DNA of 12,732 nucleotides from Desulfobacca acetoxidans (lineage in GTDB: Bacteria > Desulfobacterota > Desulfobaccia > Desulfobaccales > 0-14-0-80-60-11), in contig DYJG01000023.1 of the NCBI GenBank assembly GCA_020723225.1, forward strand, positions 1 through 12,732, read 5' to 3'. A program made the translations under genes and the position numbers. Below the pieces are notes generated by a model. It saw only the letters and a list, made by a program, of their open reading frames with translations, made no database searches and had not been told where the DNA came from. Shown one piece after another: positions 6,981-12,157 of this stretch. The stretch's first letter is position 1. Every line of letters begins with the position of its first letter.

Positions 6981-7009
6981 GGTTTACCAAGGCTGGCAAA
7001 CCCTTTTTT
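6980..7009 (+). terminator. Candidate intrinsic terminator on the plus strand
   Basis: On the plus strand GGGTTTACCA (6980-6989), loop AGGC and TGGCAAACCC (6994-7003) form a 10-bp stem with one A-C mismatch, followed by six T at 7004-7009. This is the first plus-strand terminator-like element after the thioesterase gene, about 710 bases beyond its stop and past the entire opposing mlaC. On the minus strand the same hairpin has a G-U pair instead of the mismatch but no T tail, so it would act there only as leader structure. Confidence 0.5.
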
Positions 7010-7198
7010 GTCTTTTCGGAAGGAGAGGCCGGGAGGAAAATCCGATTCCCCCGCAGCCGGGTGGGGAAATGCATGTATTATTGATTGTAAAGAAAAGCTT
7101 TGTGGAAACAATGAGCAAAAATGCCTATTTTGTATCAGAGTTTATCTGAATCTTACCCAAGAACCCCGATCGCCATCTACCCATAATTATGTATAGAA

Positions 7199-7227
7199 AT
7201 AATAACTAATATGAGCTTGATTTTCAA
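7199..7227 (-). promoter_or_regulatory. Predicted sigma70-type promoter for second mlaC
   Basis: On the minus strand TTGAAA (7227-7222) and TATTAT (7204-7199) are separated by exactly 17 bases in an AT-rich stretch. It lies just downstream of the mla operon terminator and points at the second mlaC. The implied leader is long, about 240 bases. Closeness to the consensus is the only evidence. Confidence 0.5.
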
Positions 7228-7252
7228 TACCCAGTCCGCCAGTATTTATCAT

Positions 7253-7287
7253 TAAAAGAGGCCGGGCCGGCCCCCCGGCCCGGGCCC
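7253..7287 (-). terminator. Intrinsic terminator of the mla operon
   Basis: On the minus strand, downstream of the first mlaC stop, a very GC-rich stem of about 11 bp (GCCCGGGCCGG at 7285-7275 with CCGGCCCGGCC at 7270-7260, one mismatch) closes a 4-base G loop. It is followed by TCTTTTAAT. This fits a Rho-independent terminator and separates the mlaEFDC unit from the second mlaC. Confidence 0.7.
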
Positions 7288-7329
7288 TCGCCGCCAACGC
7301 CTTAAGAAATCAGCGTTATACGGCGCCTT

Positions 7330-7953
7330 TTACATCTTCTGGATTTTTTGCATTTCGTCGATCTTGGCCCGCAGCCGCCGCACCAGTTCGTTGTAGGACG
7401 ACTCCCGGATCACCTGGCCGAACTGGGTGCGATAATTGCTCACCAGGCTGACCCCTTCGATGACCACGTCGTAGACCATCCATCCCTGGGATTTATGCAT
7501 CAGCCGGTAATTCATGGGGATCTTGTCGTTTTTCCGCATCACCATGGTGCGCACTTCGGCGTAATCGTCCCCCTCTTTGAGTTCCGGGGAGTATTGGACC
7601 TTTTCGTCGGAATAGTTCATTATTTTATCCGAATAGGAAGCTTCCAGGAGTTCCCCGAACAGGCGCACGAATTCCTGGCGCTGGGAGGCGCTCAACGATT
7701 TCCAGGACGCGCTCAAGGACCGTTTGGCCATCTCTTCGTAATCAAAGCGGCGGTCCACGATCTGCTTGACCCGGTCCCGGCGCTGCTTTTTCATTGCCGG
7801 AGCTTTCAGAGAGGGATCCTGCAAAGTGCGGATAACCTCATCCACTACGCTTTTAACCGCCTCGGTGGGACTTTCCGCCCCGGCTCCGGACACGGCCAGG
7901 GCCAGGGAAAGGGTTAAGGTTAGGGTCAAAATCCTTATTATCGTAAACTTCAT
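7330..7953 (-). CDS. mlaC: MlaC, periplasmic phospholipid-binding protein
   Basis: This 207-residue protein is the soluble periplasmic carrier of the Mla pathway, passing phospholipid between the outer membrane and the MlaFED inner-membrane complex. A signal peptide covers residues 1-26, with a Thr/Leu-rich core (LTLTLTLSLALAV) and an A-G-A cleavage site. The mature part shows the family blocks RRFDYEEMAKRSLSASWKSLS (68-88), EFVRLFGELLEASYSDKI (94-111), AEVRTMVMRKNDKIP (132-146), GWMVYDVVIEGVSLVSNYR (157-175) and FGQVIRESSYNEL (178-190). AAAGGAG six bases upstream supports ATG 7953. It is the last gene of the mlaEFDC order, but is separated from mlaD by 200 bases carrying array E. A strong terminator follows. 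Confidence 0.95.
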   Translation of the reverse strand: MKFTIIRILTLTLTLSLALAVSGAGAESPTEAVKSVVDEVIRTLQDPSLKAPAMKKQRRDRVKQIVDRRFDYEEMAKRSLSASWKSLSASQRQEFVRLFGELLEASYSDKIMNYSDEKVQYSPELKEGDDYAEVRTMVMRKNDKIPMNYRLMHKSQGWMVYDVVIEGVSLVSNYRTQFGQVIRESSYNELVRRLRAKIDEMQKIQKM

Positions 7954-7985
7954 CAGATGCTCCTTTGAACAGGTGATGTCTATTT

Positions 7986-8148
7986 GGTCTTCGGTCTTTG
8001 GTCTTTGGTCTCCGGTCTTCGGTTTTGGGGTTCAGTTGGTTTTATGGGTTTTCGGTTTTTCTTTTTAAAGGATAAAGATGATGACAGGATTATCAAGAGG
8101 ATTGTTAAGATCAAGAACCGAAGACCGAAGACCAATGACCGAAGACCG
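7986..8148. repeat. Inverted heptamer repeat pair E (unit GGTCTTY)
   Basis: The left arm (7986-8027) is six in-phase 7-base units: GGTCTTC, GGTCTTT, GGTCTTT, GGTCTCC, GGTCTTC, GGTTTTG. The right arm (8113-8148) is the inverted array of GAAGACC-like units. The outer four units pair over 28 bases with three differences; the inner ones pair less well. The loop of about 85 bases is T-rich on one side and has loosely repeated GGATT-like words. The array lies inside the mla operon, with its right arm ending six bases before the mlaD stop codon, and makes up most of the mlaD-mlaC gap. Confidence 0.85.
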
Positions 8149-8153
8149 TCTTT

Positions 8154-8591
8154 TCAAACCTTGCCGTGCAGGTATTTGCCGATCAGTTCCTCCCATTCCA
8201 CCGCGGATTCGGTGTCCCGAATCCTGCCGCCGTTAGGGATGACTTTTCCGGACCCACCGGGGGAGAGCTTGACGAATTTATCGCCGATGATGCCTTTGGT
8301 GCGGATGGAGGCGATGGCGTCATCATAAAGGTTGACTCCCGGGTTCATCCGCAGCACCAGCTTGGCCCGGTCCGCGGTCAACTGGATGGCTTCCACCCGG
8401 CCGACTTCCACTCCGGCTATCTCCACCGCGGCTCCGGGTTTGAGCCCGGAGATGTTGTCAAAGTCCGCCACCACCCGGTAACCGCTGCCGAAGAGCTCCA
8501 CCTTGCCGAGGTTGATGGCTAAATAAGCCAGGCAAGCCAGACCGGCCAGTACGAAGACGCCCACCGCCAACTCCAGGCTGCCTCGTTTCAT
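8154..8591 (-). CDS. mlaD: MlaD, MCE-domain lipid transport protein
   Basis: MlaD forms the hexameric periplasmic ring of the MlaFED lipid transporter. This 145-residue copy has an N-terminal membrane helix at about 8-27. A single MCE domain follows at about 36-113, with the typical YRVVADFDNISGLKPGAAVEIAGVEVG block and the TKGIIGDKFVKLSPGG strand region (98-113). The short C-terminal helix (AVEWEELIGKYL, 130-141) is the segment that usually lines the pore of the ring. It is somewhat shorter than E. coli MlaD (183 residues), mainly at the C-terminus. AGAGGA upstream supports ATG 8591. It begins 8 bases after mlaF ends, consistent with one transcript. Confidence 0.95.
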   Translation of the reverse strand: MKRGSLELAVGVFVLAGLACLAYLAINLGKVELFGSGYRVVADFDNISGLKPGAAVEIAGVEVGRVEAIQLTADRAKLVLRMNPGVNLYDDAIASIRTKGIIGDKFVKLSPGGSGKVIPNGGRIRDTESAVEWEELIGKYLHGKV

Positions 8592-8599
8592 AAGATCCT

Positions 8600-9343
8600 C
8601 TATGCCTCCAGGAAATCGGGTTCGCCCCGAATAAAGCTCTGCACTACCGGGTCCGGGTGATGCTTAATTTCCTCGGGGCCACAGCAGGCTATGATGCGCC
8701 CATGGTGCAGCATGGCCACGACGTCGGCGATCGAGAATACTTCCGGAATATCGTGGGCCACCACCAGGGCGGTGTAGTTGCTCGCCGCATGGGTCTTTTT
8801 GATGAGGTGAAACACGGTGTTGCTCATGGGCGGGTCCAACCCGGTCACCGGCTCATCGAAGAGAATGATCTCCGGCTCCTGGATCATGGCCCGGGCCAGG
8901 GCCACCCTCTTTTTCATGCCCCCGCTCAGTTCATCGGGAAATTTCTTGCCTGCTTCCAGGGAAAGGTTCATCTGCTCCAGGCGTTCATGCACGCGGCGCA
9001 CGATCTCCCCTTCCGGCAGCCGGGCCTTCTCCCTCAAGGGGAAGGCGATGTTTTCAAAGACGTTCAGGGAATCAAACAGCGCCCCGCCCTGAAAGAGGAC
9101 CGCGAATCGCTTTTTCAGGTCCTGGAGCTTGCGTCCCTGCAATTTGGTAATGTCCAGGCCGTCCACCAACACCTGGCCCCGGTCGGGCTTCAGCAAGCCG
9201 ATGAGGTGCTTCAAAAGAACGCTCTTGCCCACCCCGCTCTTGCCGATGACCACCGTGATCTTGCCGGTGGGAATCTCCAGGTTGATGCCGTCCAGCACCG
9301 CCTGGCCGTTGAAGGATTTATGGAGATCGATGACCTGGATCAT
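8600..9343 (-). CDS. mlaF: MlaF, ABC transporter ATP-binding protein
   Basis: This 247-residue cytoplasmic ATPase drives the MlaFED phospholipid transporter. All ABC motifs are intact: Walker A GKSGVGKS at 34-41, Q-loop Gln85 in FQGGALFDSL, signature LSGGMKKR at 139-146, Walker B IILFDEP at 159-165 with catalytic Glu164, and the switch His197. The FQGGALFDSLNVFENIAFPLRE region and the GGMKKRVALARA signature are typical of the Mla/Ttg2A subfamily. Its ATG is 3 bases past the mlaE stop codon and no strong Shine-Dalgarno sequence precedes it, so translation is probably coupled to mlaE. Confidence 0.96.
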   Translation of the reverse strand: MIQVIDLHKSFNGQAVLDGINLEIPTGKITVVIGKSGVGKSVLLKHLIGLLKPDRGQVLVDGLDITKLQGRKLQDLKKRFAVLFQGGALFDSLNVFENIAFPLREKARLPEGEIVRRVHERLEQMNLSLEAGKKFPDELSGGMKKRVALARAMIQEPEIILFDEPVTGLDPPMSNTVFHLIKKTHAASNYTALVVAHDIPEVFSIADVVAMLHHGRIIACCGPEEIKHHPDPVVQSFIRGEPDFLEA

Positions 9344-9346
9344 GGC

Positions 9347-10117
9347 TCACATGAAAAAGGAGGTGAGGAGATAGTCCCAGGCCAAAACCAGGACTGCGGA
9401 CAGGACCACGGTCTGGTTGGTGGCCCGGCTCACCCCTTCGGCTCCGTGCTCGGTATGGTAGCCCTTGTAACTGGCCACCAGGATGATGGTGAGGCCGAAG
9501 ACCAGGGATTTGACGATGCCGCCGTTGATGTCCAGAGGCACCACGCTCTGAACCATGCCGGAAAAATAGGAGCCGGAGCTCACCCCCAGGAGGACCACGC
9601 CCACCAGGTATCCCCCCAGGATGCCCACCACGTCGAAGATGGCGGTTAGCAGCGGCACCGCGATCAATCCCGCCAGCAGCTTGGGCATCACCACGTATTG
9701 CACCGGGTTGACGGCCATGGTGTCCAGGGCGTCCAACTGCTCGGTGATGCGCATGATCCCCACCTCCGCGGTGACCGCGGAGCCGGCCCGGGCGGAGACC
9801 ATGAGGGCCGTGAGCACCGGACCCATTTCCCTAATCAGGCTCAGGGCCACGGCCGCGCCCAGCGCGCCTTCGGAGCCGTATTTTCTTAAGGTGTAATACC
9901 CCTGCAGGCCCAGAACCATGCCGGTGAACAGGGCGGTAAGCAGGATGATCAGGGTGGATTTCACCCCGATCTGATTGATCTCCTGGAGGACCCGGCGGGG
10001 CCGGAAGGGGGGCACGAAGGCCAGGGCCAAACCCTGTAGGAGAAAGAGCTGGATACGCCCCGTTTCCCGCACCCAGTTCAGTACCACGCGGCCCAATAAC
10101 TGTATGAAGGCAACCAT
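9347..10117 (-). CDS. mlaE: MlaE, ABC transporter permease
   Basis: This 256-residue inner-membrane protein is the permease of the MlaFED complex. The signature stretch REMGPVLTALMVSARAGSAV (96-115), followed by TAEVGIMRITEQLDALDTM (116-134) and AVNP (135-138), is diagnostic of the MlaE/TrnG family. Hydrophobic segments occur near 54-72, 146-180, 203-217 and 236-254, and an N-terminal amphipathic stretch precedes them. It is the first gene of the minus-strand mla operon (E-F-D-C, whereas E. coli has F-E-D-C-B). No STAS-domain mlaB or mlaA lies in the window. ATG 10117 lacks a convincing Shine-Dalgarno sequence, but the N-terminus matches the family start. Confidence 0.96.
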   Translation of the reverse strand: MVAFIQLLGRVVLNWVRETGRIQLFLLQGLALAFVPPFRPRRVLQEINQIGVKSTLIILLTALFTGMVLGLQGYYTLRKYGSEGALGAAVALSLIREMGPVLTALMVSARAGSAVTAEVGIMRITEQLDALDTMAVNPVQYVVMPKLLAGLIAVPLLTAIFDVVGILGGYLVGVVLLGVSSGSYFSGMVQSVVPLDINGGIVKSLVFGLTIILVASYKGYHTEHGAEGVSRATNQTVVLSAVLVLAWDYLLTSFFM

Positions 10118-10162
10118 ATATTCGGCTGATTAACCGGATTAACTATTTGAATAATCCCTTTT

Positions 10163-10191
10163 TATCTAAATTAATGGTGGTGAAAAAGCAA
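10163..10191 (-). promoter_or_regulatory. Candidate promoter of the mla operon
   Basis: On the minus strand TTGCTT (10191-10186) and TAGATA (10168-10163) are separated by 17 bases, about 45 bases upstream of the mlaE start. Both hexamers are only partial matches to sigma70 consensus, and other AT-rich placements are possible. Confidence 0.35.
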
Positions 10192-10292
10192 GAGGAAAGA
10201 GGAAGGCGGCAACAAGCGCGCAGCTAATAACCGGCAACCGGGGAATGCGAAGATCACGAAATCTCATCATGCATAATTTTATAATTTTCGAT

Positions 10293-10321
10293 TTGCTAAT
10301 TTTGCTAAAAAAAGCTATGTT
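10293..10321 (+). promoter_or_regulatory. Candidate promoter of the secreted-protein gene
   Basis: TTGCTA (10293-10298) and TATGTT (10316-10321) are spaced by 17 bases, each matching the sigma70 consensus at four of six positions. A start near 10328 would give a leader of about 160 bases containing the hairpins at 10334-10352, 10379-10419 and 10437-10461. Confidence 0.35.
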
Positions 10322-10378
10322 TAAACGCGACTAAATCTAGAAAAAATAGATTCACAGTAAGCGGATCGAGAAAGCAAG

Positions 10379-10461
10379 GGATTGGCCATCCGGCAAGGGG
10401 TACTCTCCCCGGCCAATCCGCTGGTAAACCTTCTATGTTGCCTGAGGCCGGCAGAGGCAAC
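10379..10461 (+). promoter_or_regulatory. Structured 5' leader with two hairpins
   Basis: GGATTGGCC (10379-10387) pairs perfectly with GGCCAATCC (10411-10419). Inside it GGGG (10397-10400) pairs with CCCC (10407-10410), leaving a one-sided 9-base bulge (10388-10396). A second hairpin pairs GTTGCCT (10437-10443) with AGGCAAC (10455-10461) around an 11-base loop. The Shine-Dalgarno sequence follows 10 bases later. The layout suggests a cis-regulatory RNA, but I could not match it to the conserved bases of the c-di-GMP, TPP, cobalamin, SAM or fluoride riboswitches. Confidence 0.5.
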
Positions 10462-10486
10462 CCATCTGAAAGAAGGAGGTTTTCTC

Positions 10487-10900
10487 ATGAAAAAAACCGC
10501 GGTTTTATTGACTCTGGTCTTTTTGTTGGTTTCCACCCACCTGGCTTTTGGCGCTGCCACCACGATGCCGAACCTCCTCGGCACCTGGACGGGCAAGACC
10601 ACCCAGGTGGGCAGCACCACCCAGGTTACGGTCACCTTGACGCTGACGGCAGCCGTGCCTGCGTCCGTTACGAACAAGGCTTTTTCGGGCACGCTGACCA
10701 TTGGCACGGAGACGGTGGAGGTCATCGCCAAAAATGACCGGGCTTATTACAAAATAGAAATTGTCCCGGTTGACTCCCAGGTTCCCTTAAACATTGGCGG
10801 AGCCTTGGCCTGGCTGCCCGGTCCCATGATCATGGTACACGGAATGGGTTATCAAAACACACCGTACAAAGCCTTTATTCTAAAAAAGACCACCCTTTAA
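10487..10900 (+). CDS. Small secreted protein of unknown function
   Basis: This 137-residue protein has a clear Sec signal peptide: MKK, then a hydrophobic core (AVLLTLVFLLVSTHLAFG) with likely cleavage near A-F-G-A-A at about 20-24. The mature part of about 115 residues is rich in Thr, Val and Gly in alternating patterns (GTWTGKTTQVGSTTQVTVTL, then FSGTLTIGTETVEVI), suggesting a small beta-sandwich or beta-barrel. The PNLLGTWTGK opening recalls lipocalin-like folds, but this is only a structural impression. It has no cysteines and no lipobox, so it is probably a soluble periplasmic or exported protein. AGAAGGAGG at 10471-10479, 7 bases before ATG 10487, is one of the best ribosome binding sites in the window and rules out an upstream TTG at 10382. 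It forms its own unit, with a structured leader before it and a strong terminator after it. Confidence 0.85.
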   Translation: MKKTAVLLTLVFLLVSTHLAFGAATTMPNLLGTWTGKTTQVGSTTQVTVTLTLTAAVPASVTNKAFSGTLTIGTETVEVIAKNDRAYYKIEIVPVDSQVPLNIGGALAWLPGPMIMVHGMGYQNTPYKAFILKKTTL

Positions 10901-10924
10901 ATTCCCCAATCTGCATAATTTGAT

Positions 10925-10955
10925 AAGCCTTCCCCTGGTGGGGGAGGCTTTTTTT
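10925..10955 (+). terminator. Intrinsic terminator after the secreted-protein gene
   Basis: AAGCCTTCCCC (10925-10935) and GGGGGAGGCTT (10940-10950) form an 11-bp stem with one T-G pair and the loop TGGT. A run of seven T follows (10949-10955). It is a textbook Rho-independent terminator 25 bases after the stop codon. Confidence 0.92.
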
Positions 10956-11074
10956 GTCACCGCGTTTCTTCGGTAAATCAATATTCCCCCGCCAAGGCGC
11001 AAAGAGCAACATACTTTTCCCAGGAAATTCTGCCGCCGGAAATTGAATCCCCTACCCCTTTTACTTATTTTAGG

Positions 11075-11080
11075 TATAAT
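11075..11080 (+). promoter_or_regulatory. -10 element of the gap-pgk operon
   Basis: A perfect TATAAT lies 47 bases before the gap start codon, giving a leader of about 40 bases. At 17-base spacing the -35 position reads CTACCC, a poor match, so either an activator assists or another sigma factor interaction applies. TTGAAT at 11044-11049 is too far upstream (25 bases) to serve. Confidence 0.5.
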
Positions 11081-11127
11081 ATGTCTCGCTCACGGACCGG
11101 AGCAGGAAGTAAACTTAAGGAGGCGAC

Positions 11128-12135
11128 ATGCCTGTAAGGGTAGCCATTAACGGCTTCGGCCGCATCGGCCGCTGCCTGGCCAGATTGATTACCGAAATGA
11201 AGGAACTGGAGCTGGTGGCCATCAACAGCCGGGCCGACACGGAACGGGACATCCATCTCCTGCGCTACGATTCGGTGCACGGCCGTTTTGCCGGCACCGC
11301 GGAAACTCGAAACGATACACTTTACTTAAACGGCAAAGAAGTCCGCATCACCCGGGTCTTACAGCCCCAGAACCTGCCCTGGCGGGAGTTGGGGGTGGAG
11401 GTGGTCCTGGAATCCACCGGCGCCTTCCGGGACCGGTCTTCCAATGAAGGCCACCTGGCCGCGGGCGCCAAGAAAGTGGTGCTGTCCGCACCGGGAAAGA
11501 AGATCGACGCCACTTTTGTTTGCGGCGTGAACCTCCATACTTACGATCCGAAGAAGCACCACATCATTTCCAACGCGTCCTGCACCACCAACTGCCTGGC
11601 CCCGGTAGTGAAGGTCCTCCACGAAAATTTCGGCGTGCAGCACGGCTTCATGACCACCGTCCACTCCTACACCATGGACCAGCGCCTGCTGGACGGCTCC
11701 CATGAGGATCTGCGCCGGGCCAGGGCCGCAGCCCTGTCCATGGTGCCCACTTCCACCGGCGCGGTCAAGGCGGTTACCGAGGTTATTCCGGAATTGAAGG
11801 GCCGCCTGGACGGCCTCTCGGTCCGGGTGCCCACCCCCAACGTTTCCCTGACGGATTTTGTGGCCACAGTGGAGCAAAGCGCCACCAAGGAACAGGTCAA
11901 CCAGGCCCTGACTGCCGCGGCCCAAGGCCATTTGCAAGGCATCTTGGCCGTCTGCGCCGAGCCCCTGGTATCCATCGATTTTAACGGCAGCACTTATTCC
12001 GCGACGGTTGATCTGGAATTGACTAATGTCCTGGGAGGAAATCTGGTCAAGGTGTTGGCCTGGTACGATAACGAGATGGGATTCTCCCAGCGGATGCTGG
12101 ACCTGGCGGCGTATATCGGCCAGCGCCTTACTTAA
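11128..12135 (+). CDS. gap: Type I glyceraldehyde-3-phosphate dehydrogenase
   Basis: This 335-residue enzyme interconverts glyceraldehyde-3-phosphate and 1,3-bisphosphoglycerate in glycolysis and gluconeogenesis. The nucleotide-binding motif INGFGRIGR is at 7-15. The catalytic block SNASCTTNCLAP carries Cys152, and His179 sits in TTVHSYT. STGAVKAV (209-216) and the C-terminal WYDNEMGFS are also intact. TAAGGAGG at 11116-11123, before ATG 11128, fixes the start. Three positions that set NAD specificity in the Bacillus stearothermophilus enzyme are changed: Asp32 aligns with Ser34 (in VAINSRAD), and Leu187-Pro188 align with Gly190-Ser191 (in LLDGSHED). The last resembles the Ala-Ser of chloroplast NADP-using enzymes. 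Use of NADP or of both cofactors is therefore possible. The Arg77 contact of the chloroplast enzyme appears to be Leu here, so this remains open. pgk follows after 22 bases. Confidence 0.97.
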   Translation: MPVRVAINGFGRIGRCLARLITEMKELELVAINSRADTERDIHLLRYDSVHGRFAGTAETRNDTLYLNGKEVRITRVLQPQNLPWRELGVEVVLESTGAFRDRSSNEGHLAAGAKKVVLSAPGKKIDATFVCGVNLHTYDPKKHHIISNASCTTNCLAPVVKVLHENFGVQHGFMTTVHSYTMDQRLLDGSHEDLRRARAAALSMVPTSTGAVKAVTEVIPELKGRLDGLSVRVPTPNVSLTDFVATVEQSATKEQVNQALTAAAQGHLQGILAVCAEPLVSIDFNGSTYSATVDLELTNVLGGNLVKVLAWYDNEMGFSQRMLDLAAYIGQRLT

Positions 12136-12157
12136 CGGACTTAAGAAGGAGGCGTCG

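Larger units (their letters stand above)
6953..7329. other. Intergenic region between the two mlaC genes
   Basis: This 377-base gap holds no gene. Read on the minus strand it contains, in order, the intrinsic terminator of the main mla operon (7287-7253), a sigma70-like promoter (7227-7199), an AT-rich leader of about 240 bases, a hairpin at 7003-6980 and the ribosome-binding-site hairpin of the second mlaC. No heptamer array is present. Confidence 0.7.
10118..10486. other. Divergent AT-rich intergenic region
   Basis: This 369-base gap between mlaE and the small secreted-protein gene holds no supported gene. It contains candidate promoters for both directions, an AT-rich core (about 10265-10320), a small hairpin (AATCTA 10334-10339 with TAGATT 10347-10352) and a two-hairpin leader ahead of the secreted protein. 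No heptamer array is present. Confidence 0.6.

Noticed and set aside
6953..7030. c-di-GMP-I riboswitch in the leader of the second mlaC
   Set aside because: A GGGTTTGCC-type stem is present, but the conserved GAAA tetraloop and GCAAAGCC segments are missing.
6953..7111. N-terminal extension of the second MlaC to ATG 7111
   Set aside because: The extra 53 residues have no MlaC or signal-peptide character, and a ribosome binding site sits before ATG 6952.
7895..7935. Another heptamer array (GGGTTAAGGTTAGGG-like) within the mlaC signal peptide
   Set aside because: The period is 6 and follows the Thr-Leu dipeptide repeat of the signal peptide, so codon usage explains it.
8657..9649. Long plus-strand open frame of 330 codons opposite mlaF and mlaE
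   Set aside because: It is the antisense shadow of two clearly conserved Mla genes, has biased His/Gly/Gln-rich composition and no recognisable domain.
10382..10486. Start of the small secreted protein at TTG 10382
   Set aside because: The stretch is the hairpin leader; the strong Shine-Dalgarno sequence and signal peptide place the start at ATG 10487.
10990..11010. Dispersed CGCCAAGGCGCAAAG-type repeat between the terminator and gap
   Set aside because: Only one copy is visible in the window, so repetition cannot be supported.
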